Source: DATLZU01 sp051293835
GTDB lineage: Bacteria > Nitrospirota > Nitrospiria > Nitrospirales > Nitrospiraceae
Length of the DNA stretch: 64,000 nt
Assembly: GCA_051293835.1 (NCBI GenBank)
Contig: JBPKMA010000010.1
Location: 1-64,000, forward strand
Direction: 5' to 3'
Part shown: positions 25,739-33,290 of the stretch, piece by piece
Layout of the letters: every line of letters begins with the position of its first letter
Position numbering within the stretch: position 1 is the stretch's first letter
Notes under the pieces: model-generated
The model's input: only the letters and a program-made list of their open reading frames with translations
Told to the model about the DNA's origin: nothing
Databases searched by the model: none
Made by a program: the position numbers and the translations under genes

Positions 25739-26823
25739 AGATCGACGGCGGCCACGGTGGAAATGTGTATGCGGCGTCCCGCGAGCTGGGAATTTCCATC
25801 GGTCGGGTGGTGGATTTCAGTGCCAGCATCAATCCGCTGGGACCTTCGCCGCTGGCAGTGCAGGCGATCAAAGACGGGTCTCCATGGATTCGGCATTACC
25901 CAGACCCGGATTGCCAGGCTCTGCGATCCGCTCTGGCTGAACGATGGGAACTGTCTCCTGATCGGTTCGTGATCGGCAACGGCTCAGCGGAATTGATTCA
26001 TGTGCTTCCTCGCGCGCTGAAGTTCCGGCACACACTTGTGCTGGGTCCCACCTTCTCCGAATATGCGCGGGCGGTTGAACTGGCGGGAGGCGCGGTCGAG
26101 ATGGTGATGGCCAGACGCTCGGAAGGTTATCGGCCTCCTCTCGATGAGGCGCTTCGCCGGATTCGTGAAAAAAGCACGCCGGTCGATGCGATCGTGTTCG
26201 GCCATCCCAACAGTCCGACCGGACAGGCATGTCCGGTGACCGAGGTGCTCCATCTGGTGCACGCGGCCGCTCAACGATCGGCATGGGTGATCGTGGATGA
26301 AGCGTTTGTCGAGTATTGCCCTGATCGATCTCTTCTGCGCTATGTGCCGAATCATCCCCGGGTTGTGGTGCTTCGGAGTTTCACCAAGTTTTACGCGCTT
26401 CCCGGACTTCGGGTGGGATACGCGGTGGGCTCGAAACACGTAATTGAAACGATCCGACGCCATTTACCGCCATGGACGGTGAATACGCTGGCCCAACACG
26501 CGGCCGTGGCCAGCTTGGCCGATCGCCGGTACGAACGACGGAGCGCGGCGTTTATGGACCGGGAGCGCGCACGGTTTATCGCGCGATTGGGCTCCATCCC
26601 TGGCGTCACGGTGTATCCCTCGGCCGCCAATTTCCTGTTGGTCGAGTTGCCGCCGGAGCGGCGAGCCTCGGCGATCGTCGCCGCGCTCCGGAGGAATGGG
26701 CTCCTGATCCGTGACTGTTCAACCGTCCCCGGTCTGACTGAACGGACGGTCCGGATTGCGGTGCGGATCGCAGAGGACAACGCACGCTTGGCTTCGTTCC
26801 TCTCCTCGCTGCTGAGAGGATGA
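25735..26823 (+). CDS. cobD: L-threonine-O-3-phosphate decarboxylase-like aminotransferase
   Basis: Class I/II PLP enzyme of the CobD/CobC group that supplies aminopropanol phosphate for CbiB. 362 residues, N-terminal GGHGGNVYAASRELG and VDFSASINPLGPS as in CobD, HYPDPDC, GNGSAELIHVLPRAL, HPNSPTGQACP, VDEAFVEYCPD, the PLP lysine in SFTKFYALPGLRVGY and the C-terminal arginine in VRIAVRI. HisC-like aminotransferases share much of this pattern, but the N-terminus and its place after cbiB favour CobD. Confidence 0.93.
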   Translation: MKIDGGHGGNVYAASRELGISIGRVVDFSASINPLGPSPLAVQAIKDGSPWIRHYPDPDCQALRSALAERWELSPDRFVIGNGSAELIHVLPRALKFRHTLVLGPTFSEYARAVELAGGAVEMVMARRSEGYRPPLDEALRRIREKSTPVDAIVFGHPNSPTGQACPVTEVLHLVHAAAQRSAWVIVDEAFVEYCPDRSLLRYVPNHPRVVVLRSFTKFYALPGLRVGYAVGSKHVIETIRRHLPPWTVNTLAQHAAVASLADRRYERRSAAFMDRERARFIARLGSIPGVTVYPSAANFLLVELPPERRASAIVAALRRNGLLIRDCSTVPGLTERTVRIAVRIAEDNARLASFLSSLLRG

Positions 26824-26827
26824 GTCC

Positions 26828-27595
26828 ATGGAGCGACGTAGTTCGAACTGGTCAGGATCGTGTTATCGGGTGATCGGAAGGACGTTGGTCATCGATCTCG
26901 GTCAGGCCAGGCCGGTCTTGTCCTCTGCCCCGCATCACGGAGGATTCGTTCGGGCCCGGCATATCCTCAATCATCAGGTCAGGCCGCTGTCTGAGGCGAG
27001 CCAGTTGCGGAACTGGTGCGATCCTCGACGATATCTGACTCGGGTGGCGGCTTCGCTCGGGATCCATGAACGCTGCGTCGGATTCATGACGGCTGTGCCG
27101 ATGACTCGATTGGTGATGCTGCGCGAAGAGGACAAACGCTGCGGTCTGTGGGTGGAATGCTTCTGTACCGTCGGTGTGACGAACGCAGTGCAGGCGGGTG
27201 AACCGCCGGTAGAGCCTCGGTTCCGCTGCCCGGTCGGTACCATCAACATCATTCTGGTGACCAATGCGCGCCTGGCTGCCTCCGCCATGGTCGGAGCCGT
27301 GCAAGTGGTAACCGAAAGCAAGGCGGTGGTGTTACTTGAGCGGATGGTCCGCAGTTCGGTCAGCGGGGAGCTTGCGACCGGTACGGGCACGGATGCCGTA
27401 GCAGTTGCCTGCGGTCTGCGGGGAGAAGGGCCGGTGCTTCGATACAGCGGCACCCATACGGACATCGGCGCCATGATCGGCCGTGTGGTGCGGCAAGGGA
27501 TGCAGTTGGGATTGGATCGAGTGGACCGGCGGTCGAACGGCGGCTTCCGCTCAGGAACGAGGGGGGTAGGATGGCCACCACGGCCAGAAGCTTGA
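26828..27595 (+). CDS. cbiZ: Adenosylcobinamide amidohydrolase
   Basis: Cleaves the aminopropanol side chain off adenosylcobinamide or certain complete cobamides, returning adenosylcobyric acid for rebuilding. 255 residues with the family features: SSAPHHGGFVRARHILN, VGFMTAVPMTRLV, CTVGVTNAVQAG, INIILVTNARLAASAM and TGTGTDAVAVACG, then RYSGTHTDIGAMIG. It overlaps cobQ by 25 bases. First known in archaea, it occurs in scattered bacteria and marks corrinoid remodelling; transfer is possible but base composition looks like its neighbours. Confidence 0.93.
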   Translation: MERRSSNWSGSCYRVIGRTLVIDLGQARPVLSSAPHHGGFVRARHILNHQVRPLSEASQLRNWCDPRRYLTRVAASLGIHERCVGFMTAVPMTRLVMLREEDKRCGLWVECFCTVGVTNAVQAGEPPVEPRFRCPVGTINIILVTNARLAASAMVGAVQVVTESKAVVLLERMVRSSVSGELATGTGTDAVAVACGLRGEGPVLRYSGTHTDIGAMIGRVVRQGMQLGLDRVDRRSNGGFRSGTRGVGWPPRPEA

Positions 27596-29070
27596 TGATT
27601 CAAGGTACCGGCTCCCACGTCGGCAAGTCTGTCTTGGTGGCGGCACTGTGTCGGCTTTTCGTTCGAAAAGGGATCCGTGTCGCGCCGTTCAAGGCCCAAA
27701 ACATGTCGAATAACTCGTTTGTGACACCGGACGGAAAGGAGATCGCTCGGGCCCAAGCGGTACAAGCCGCTGCTTGCCGGCTCGCGCCGAGGACGGATTT
27801 TAATCCGATCTTGATTAAGCCGGCTGGAGAACAACAGGCTCAACTGGTGGTGGACGGCGCGGTCGTCGGCTCTTTAGAAGCCTCGGATTTCGGACGGATC
27901 CGTCGAGAGTTTGAGTCGGTGGTCCGAGCAGCTTTTCTCCGTCTGACAGAGGAATTCGATCTGATCATTCTCGAAGGGGCTGGAAGCCCGGCCGAAGTCA
28001 ATCTGCGTGAGCATGATCTCGTCAACATGTGGATGGCACGCCTGGCCAACGCGCCAGTGGTCTTGGTCGGCGACATTGATCGGGGCGGGGTGCTGGCGGC
28101 GCTGGTCGGAACCATGGCGCTCTTAACTGGCGACGAACAGCGTCATGTTAAGGGCTTTGTAATCAATAAGTTTCGAGGCAATCTTGAACTATTGCTTCCA
28201 GGGATTCGAGCGATCGAAGATACCATTCAACGACCTTGCTTGGGGGTACTTCCTTATTGCCCGACAATCGTTCTGCCGCAAGAAGATGGGCTGGAATGGG
28301 CGATGTTATCTCGCGTTCCGACGCGCGGAGACATCGTGATCATCGGCGTGGTCGATGTGCCCTTTCTCTCCAACTTTACCGATTTCGAGTCGTTAGCGCT
28401 CGAGCCGGACGTGTACCTGCGACGAATCACTGGCTCAGATGCCGGGGTGCCGGACGTGTTGATCTTTCCCGGTACTAAGAACACGCCGCAGGCTCTCCGG
28501 TTCGTCAGGGAACGCGGCCTGGATCGGTTAGCTCGGCAAGTCTTGGCTGCGGGGGGAACCGTGCTGGGGATTTGCGGAGGATATCAGATCCTGGGCCGTC
28601 GGATCTTGGATCCAGACGGTGTGGAATCGTCTGACCGAGAATTGGAAGGTTTGCACCTGCTGAGCGCCGACACGACGTTTTCGAGCCACAAGATCACAGT
28701 CCCGGTCGTCGGCGTGCATCGGGGCTTCGGGGCTCCTGTCCACGGCTATGAAGTCCATATGGGACGAACTGTTCTCAGAGACGGGACAGCGCCGTTTCTT
28801 GACGTGCGCCAGCCCCACGAGTTGTCCTACCGTCCGGACGGCGCGAGATCGCCGGATGGGCGGATCCTGGGAACCTATGTCCATGGACTGTTCGATGCTC
28901 CGGTGTTTCGCCGATGCTTCCTCAATTCCATCAGAGAAAGGCGAGGACTGCCGCCGCTCGAGCCGACTGCCGGACCCTTCCTTGATGACTGCCTCGATCA
29001 GTGGGCCGATTTTGTCGCTCGGCACCTCGATGTGCCGCGCATCGAAGCCTTCATCAGCCAGCCTGTTTGA
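27571..29070 (+). CDS. cobQ: Cobyric acid synthase
   Basis: Amidates the b, d, e and g carboxylates of adenosylcobyrinic a,c-diamide using glutamine and ATP (CobQ/CbiP). 499 residues: an N-terminal ATPase with IQGTGSHVGKSVLVAALCR, FKAQNMSNNSFVT and RAQAVQAAAC, then LEGAGSPAEVNL and VVLVGDIDRGGVLAAL. A C-terminal amidotransferase with the nucleophile cysteine in LGICGGYQILG and histidine in GTYVHGLFD follows. The start lies inside cbiZ. It is the last gene of the cobamide run; nothing resembling a strong terminator follows. Confidence 0.95.
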   Translation: MATTARSLMIQGTGSHVGKSVLVAALCRLFVRKGIRVAPFKAQNMSNNSFVTPDGKEIARAQAVQAAACRLAPRTDFNPILIKPAGEQQAQLVVDGAVVGSLEASDFGRIRREFESVVRAAFLRLTEEFDLIILEGAGSPAEVNLREHDLVNMWMARLANAPVVLVGDIDRGGVLAALVGTMALLTGDEQRHVKGFVINKFRGNLELLLPGIRAIEDTIQRPCLGVLPYCPTIVLPQEDGLEWAMLSRVPTRGDIVIIGVVDVPFLSNFTDFESLALEPDVYLRRITGSDAGVPDVLIFPGTKNTPQALRFVRERGLDRLARQVLAAGGTVLGICGGYQILGRRILDPDGVESSDRELEGLHLLSADTTFSSHKITVPVVGVHRGFGAPVHGYEVHMGRTVLRDGTAPFLDVRQPHELSYRPDGARSPDGRILGTYVHGLFDAPVFRRCFLNSIRERRGLPPLEPTAGPFLDDCLDQWADFVARHLDVPRIEAFISQPV

Positions 29071-29372
29071 CTGCGACCCTGCCCGAATTACTGTCTCGAC
29101 CGTTGCGTGTCCTCCCGATATCCATTCCCTGCGCTTGGCCGCAGGCAAGATGCCCTGTTCTTGCTTGGGTAATCACGCATCTCTTCCAAATTTTTATTGA
29201 GTTCCAAAAATCGTCACGAGATGGACAACAAATGGACGGAAACGGATGAGAACGGACAGTTTTTCCCTCTTCCGGCGAAGCACCTTCGATGCTCTGAATC
29301 CGTGCGACTTCGCCAATATTTTCAGGCGTTGAGTGATCTACACGAAAACGACGGCTTGGGCTGAACTTGGGT

Positions 29373-29388
29373 CGGCATAGAAGTTGCT
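29373..29388 (+). promoter_or_regulatory. Candidate sigma54 promoter of the chemosensory island
   Basis: CGGCATAGAAGTTGCT has GG (29374-29375) and GC (29386-29387) with exactly 10 nt between, and TTGCT matches the -12 element, while the -24 element is one base off TGGCA. The transcript would start near 29399 with a ~150-nt leader. Chance matches of this quality are possible. Confidence 0.35.
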
Positions 29389-29504
29389 GGAAATTTCGCT
29401 TCTGGCGTGGCCCCTTCTTCTTATCTATCGACGGTATGGGATCCGCATCGACTCACACCGCAGTCTCCGGGTTCCGTTTTTGGATTCGCGCTTCTCTGCG
29501 CAAC

Positions 29505-29510
29505 TATACT
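29505..29510 (+). promoter_or_regulatory. Candidate -10 element before the haem sensor gene
   Basis: TATACT, one base off consensus, lies 42 nt before the ATG at 29552. No good -35 box is present (TTTGGA and TGGATT lie near the right place), so activation or an extended leader may be needed. Confidence 0.35.
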
Positions 29511-29551
29511 CAGACTCAAGACGTCAAGAGATCCCATCTAAGGAGGATGTC

Positions 29552-30280
29552 ATGAGCGTGCGAGTCACTGCGTTGATTCTTGGGTGGTCCGCGAGCCTGA
29601 CGCTTCTGGCCACGGGCGCGCCAGCCGCGGATGAGGCTGAAACGGCAGACCTTTTGATCAAGTTGTTGAAGGTCGGACGCGAAGTGGTCTCTGACCATCA
29701 ACCACTGATCAACGATGCGTCCAAGGGCAACAAAGGATTTACCCAGGATTTCCTGGCTAGCCAAGTGATCGAACGGTTCAGGCGACAAACGAAGATCGAT
29801 CTGAGCAGACCCAACGGCGTTCCCAGCGCGTCGATCCTGCTAAGTCTGCTCGAAGCGGAGAAAGAAGTGGTCGATGAAGCCCAGCCGGTCATCAACAAAC
29901 AGGGCGTGGGATTCAAAGGATTTCTTCCGGCGGTGTTCGCTCGCAAGGCAGGAGAAAAGTTCTATCGAAAAACCGGGATCCGGCTGAAGCTGACCGGGAC
30001 GGAATACCGGTATCCGGGCAACAAGCCCGATGAATTCGAAGCCGAAGTCTTGCGCCTATTCGCCGATCCCCGCCATCCCAAAGGGCAGCCTTACAGCAAA
30101 GCGACAATGGTCGGCGGCAAGCCGGTGCTTCGGGTCATGGATCCCGAATATGCGACGCCGACGTGCTTGACCTGTCATGGCACTCCGAAAGGGGAACGCG
30201 ATATCACAGGGATGAGAAAAGAAGGATGGAAAGAGGGGGACTTGGCCGGAGCGATCAGTTTGACGATGCCGCTGAAATAG
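29552..30280 (+). CDS. Periplasmic haem c sensor-like protein (Tll0287/DUF3365 type)
   Basis: 242 residues from an ATG with a perfect AAGGAGG. The signal peptide ends near GAPAADEAET. The body resembles the Tll0287-like (DUF3365) domain: repeated hydrophobic helices, NKQGVGFKGFLPAVFARKAG, RLKLTGTEYRYPGNKPDEFE and, near the C-terminus, a single CXXCH haem site in PTCLTCHGTPKGERD. Such domains occur free or at the front of histidine kinases and transducers and are thought to sense redox or gas ligands. Being first in a chemosensory operon suggests it delivers a redox signal to the transducer encoded three genes later. Confidence 0.85.
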   Translation: MSVRVTALILGWSASLTLLATGAPAADEAETADLLIKLLKVGREVVSDHQPLINDASKGNKGFTQDFLASQVIERFRRQTKIDLSRPNGVPSASILLSLLEAEKEVVDEAQPVINKQGVGFKGFLPAVFARKAGEKFYRKTGIRLKLTGTEYRYPGNKPDEFEAEVLRLFADPRHPKGQPYSKATMVGGKPVLRVMDPEYATPTCLTCHGTPKGERDITGMRKEGWKEGDLAGAISLTMPLK

Positions 30281-30367
30281 CGGTGCCGTGACTCGTTGGT
30301 TTCGAGCGACAGTTGAATTGAAGAGAGTCCGGATGACCTGGCGTTCAAGGAGGAGGAAACGCGAACC

Positions 30368-30730
30368 ATGAGCAAGATCGTCGTTGTGGATGATTCCTAC
30401 GCTGAACTGCTAATGATCGAAGGATATTTGAAGTCGGCCAACCACACGGTGGTGTCCTACCCGAATGCCGACAAGTTGGAAGAAAAACTGGCGACCGAGA
30501 AGCCTGACCTTATTATCCTTGACGTGGTTATGCCTGGCCGCAACGGGTTTCAGGTCTGCCGTGATCTGAAAAATGATGACCGCTTCAAGAACATTCCGGT
30601 TGTGCTATGCACCTCGAAAGGGCAAGAAAGCGACAAGTTTTGGGGACAGCAGCAAGGCGCCAACGGGTATGTGGTGAAGCCGTTTAAAGCTGAGGACTTG
30701 CTGGCGGCCGTGAAGCGGGCGCTCAATTGA
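30368..30730 (+). CDS. CheY/PilH-like single-domain response regulator
   Basis: 120-residue receiver with nothing attached. It has acidic Asp8-Asp9 in VVVDDSYAE, the phospho-acceptor Asp52 in IILDVVMPGRNGF, Thr in VVLCTSKGQE, and the conserved lysine in VVKPFKAEDLL. The EMPGMNGF-like motif and the KFWGQQQGANGYVVKPF segment resemble PilG/PilH of twitching systems. GGAGGAGG precedes the ATG. It probably accepts phosphate from the CheA encoded downstream. Confidence 0.9.
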   Translation: MSKIVVVDDSYAELLMIEGYLKSANHTVVSYPNADKLEEKLATEKPDLIILDVVMPGRNGFQVCRDLKNDDRFKNIPVVLCTSKGQESDKFWGQQQGANGYVVKPFKAEDLLAAVKRALN

Positions 30731-30764
30731 GCGCCCGCCCCCATGGCCAGCCTCGTTGACGAGG

Positions 30765-31265
30765 ATGGAACTCGCAGAAACTGCCCCATCCCGGCTCGGC
30801 CCCGCTGTGGAACCGTCGGCGGGGGACACGCCGCACCGGATCTGTCTCATCACGCTCGGAGAGGAACTGTTCGCTATCGACCTCAGGCACGTGCGCGAGG
30901 TCTTCGAGGTGGAATCTGTCACACCGGTTCCGGGTATGCCCTCGACCCTCACCGGCGTCGCGAATCTCAGAGGCACCGTCATGCCGCTGGCTGATCTCCG
31001 TCCTGTACTGGGTTTGCCCGCATCCGGTCCGCGACCCAAGTACGCCGTCGTTGTTCAATACGAGGCGCAGCAGGTGGCTGTCTTGGTCGATCAGGTTCCT
31101 GAGATTCGCATGATCCGCGCCGGCGAAATGCTGGAAGCTTCCACACGCGGGACCAAGGGCGTCAGGCCGTTCGTTTCGGCCATTGTCAAAGTCGACGAGC
31201 GAATGAGCGGGTTCATCGAGATTCGGACCTTATTGGCTTGCGTGGAGGCAGGCGAAGGCCATTGA
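30765..31265 (+). CDS. CheW-like scaffold protein 1
   Basis: Coupling protein linking transducer to CheA. From the ATG at 30765 it has 166 residues; an in-frame TTG at 30756 is an alternative and neither has a good ribosome-binding site. After a ~25-residue lead comes the CheW domain: RICLITLGEELFAIDLRHVREVFE, VPGMPSTLTGVANLRGTVMPLADLRPVLG, and VAVLVDQVPEI. This is the most canonical of the three CheW-like proteins here and most resembles PilI. Confidence 0.88.
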   Translation: MELAETAPSRLGPAVEPSAGDTPHRICLITLGEELFAIDLRHVREVFEVESVTPVPGMPSTLTGVANLRGTVMPLADLRPVLGLPASGPRPKYAVVVQYEAQQVAVLVDQVPEIRMIRAGEMLEASTRGTKGVRPFVSAIVKVDERMSGFIEIRTLLACVEAGEGH

Positions 31266-31353
31266 ACGGTGGCAAAGTGCTGGAAGCGTTGGGTGAGAGA
31301 TATTCCAATGACTTGCGTTGTTGCTGAGGAAGCGGAGCGGGAAGGAGGGCACC

Positions 31354-33240
31354 ATGGCGCGGCAGAGTGCGACACGATGGGCGATTCAGACGTGGTTTAA
31401 GAATCTGAAAACCCTGCCCAAGCTGGTTCTCGGGTTCTCCAGCGTAGGCGTGGTGATGATCACGGTCGGTGTCATCGGTCTAATTGGCCTCCAGCAACTG
31501 CGGGAGCGGTTGCGAATCGTGTACGAAGGATCGACGCAGGCCTTGGTCAATCTCGGAACCAGCAGCAGCAACCTGGGTTTGTATCACGATGCGATTCTGA
31601 ATGCCGGCCGGCTGACCAGGAAATCCGATTTCGAGGCCGCGGTGCAGCCCCTGGCGGAGCTGAAGCGGAAAACCCTGGAACCCCTTGAAGCCTATGCACA
31701 AGGGCAGTTGCGAGAGTCTTCCAGCGGGCGGAGCGAAGCCAAGGACTTGGAGCTTCTCCGGAAAGCTGTGGCCGAATACTTTTCTTCCGCCGAAGGCGCC
31801 ATAAGCGCGTTTGAGGACAGCTTTTCTCCGAAGTTGAACGAAGACCAACGCCAGGCAATGCGGGATCTTGGAGGACTGGCTCTTTCGGTAGAAGTCGCCA
31901 ATAAGTACAACGCTGCTACGGCCCGGGTGCGAGAGCTTCTCACGACCGTTCGGGAGATCGCCAAGGATCTGAACGATCAGGGACAAGCGGAAGCGACATA
32001 TCGGACCCGGATCGTGCTCGTCGGCGCGCTGCTCGCGATTATCATTGGCGGTACGATCGGATACCTCTTGGCGCGGTTTTTCTCGCGGGGCGTCATTCAC
32101 ATCGCGCAAGTGGCCGAACAGGCTGCGGCCGGCAATCTGCAAGCCCGAGCCAACGTGGATAGTACGGACGAATTGGGGCAGATGGCCAAGGCGTTCAACG
32201 CCATGCTTGACCGAATCACTGCGCTTGTCCAGACCGAGGAAGAACGGGACGCTATGCAGAAGCGCCTGATGCAGTTTCTGGTGCTGGTCTCGGAAGTCAG
32301 CAAGGGAGATCTGACGAAACGCGGCGAGGTCACGGCTGATATGTTCGGGAATTTGGCAGATGGCTTCAACCTGATGTTGGAACGGTTCACTCAGTTGATG
32401 AAGCAAGTCCGGGAAGCGGCGGAACGTGTGAACAAGTCGGCGAGTGCATTGCGGGAGACGGCGGGGCAGATGGCCGGTACGGCCAAACATCAGGCCGACG
32501 AATCCGTGAAAACCTTGGCCGCCGTCGAACGGCTCGCTCTGTCCATGCGGCAAGTAGCCGAGACGGCCGGGGCGTCTTCTGAGAGCGCCAAACAAGTGCT
32601 GCAGGCGACCGAGCGCGGGCGTATCGCGGTGCAGGAAACCGTGCAGGACATGCAAAGCATCCGGGCGGCGGTACAGCGGATGTCCAAGCAGGTCAAAGCG
32701 CTGGGCGATCGCTCGTTGGAAATTTCTCAAATCGTTTCGACGATTCGCGACATCGCTTCGCAGACCAACCTGCTGGCTTTGAACGCTGCCATCGAGGCGG
32801 CCGGTGCGGGCGAAGCCGGAGCCCGGTTCGCTGTGGTCGCGGATCAGGTGAGAAAGCTAGCCGAGCGCTCGACCCAAGCCACCCGCGAAATTGCGGATCT
32901 GGTGAAAGTGATCCAAACGGAAACGCAAGATGCCGTCGTGGCAATGGAGCACGAGACCCAGGCGGTGGAAGCCGGCTCGGCTTCGGCGCTTCGGACGGGC
33001 GATGTGTTCAAGGAGATTTCGGCGATTGCCCAGCGATCGGCAGAGTTGGCCCAAAGCATCGCGAATGCGGCCGCCGAGCAAACCGCGTCCACAGACACGG
33101 TAGGCCGAGCGATCAAAGACTTTACCGGAGGTGCAGTGGCGACGCAGAGAGCAACGGATGCCACGCGACACACGATCGAAGACATGGCCAAGCTAGCCGA
33201 AAGTCTGGCGGCCTCCGTCGCACAGTTCAAGCTGGCCTAG
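31354..33240 (+). CDS. Methyl-accepting chemotaxis protein (PilJ-like)
   Basis: 628-residue transducer with an AAGGAGGG site before the ATG. Two membrane segments (LVLGFSSVGVVMITVGVIGL and IVLVGALLAIIIGGTIGYLL) bracket a helical periplasmic domain of about 190 residues. A HAMP domain follows (DSTDELGQMAKAFNAMLDRI), then a second HAMP-like unit (FLVLVSEVSKGDLTKRGEVT). The signalling domain has the hairpin tip IASQTNLLALNAAIEAAGAG then EAGARFAVVADQVRKLAERS. The tandem HAMP arrangement matches PilJ. No CheR or CheB is encoded nearby, so adaptation by methylation would need remote genes. It ends without a CheR-tethering pentapeptide. Confidence 0.93.
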   Translation: MARQSATRWAIQTWFKNLKTLPKLVLGFSSVGVVMITVGVIGLIGLQQLRERLRIVYEGSTQALVNLGTSSSNLGLYHDAILNAGRLTRKSDFEAAVQPLAELKRKTLEPLEAYAQGQLRESSSGRSEAKDLELLRKAVAEYFSSAEGAISAFEDSFSPKLNEDQRQAMRDLGGLALSVEVANKYNAATARVRELLTTVREIAKDLNDQGQAEATYRTRIVLVGALLAIIIGGTIGYLLARFFSRGVIHIAQVAEQAAAGNLQARANVDSTDELGQMAKAFNAMLDRITALVQTEEERDAMQKRLMQFLVLVSEVSKGDLTKRGEVTADMFGNLADGFNLMLERFTQLMKQVREAAERVNKSASALRETAGQMAGTAKHQADESVKTLAAVERLALSMRQVAETAGASSESAKQVLQATERGRIAVQETVQDMQSIRAAVQRMSKQVKALGDRSLEISQIVSTIRDIASQTNLLALNAAIEAAGAGEAGARFAVVADQVRKLAERSTQATREIADLVKVIQTETQDAVVAMEHETQAVEAGSASALRTGDVFKEISAIAQRSAELAQSIANAAAEQTASTDTVGRAIKDFTGGAVATQRATDATRHTIEDMAKLAESLAASVAQFKLA

Positions 33241-33290
33241 CGAACCGACGGCAAGGACATTCCTCCACCTGAGCGGAGGCGGAAGCGGGA

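Larger units (their letters stand above)
29071..29551. other. 481-bp intergenic region between cobamide and chemosensory islands
   Basis: Short open frames here have no coding signs. The stretch holds the two promoter candidates listed separately and an A/T-richer block (29170-29250) unlike the neighbours. It separates two functional islands on the same strand. Confidence 0.5.

Noticed and set aside
31480..32730. 416-residue minus-strand open frame
   Set aside because: Shadow of the transducer gene; typical antisense composition of a GC-rich gene.
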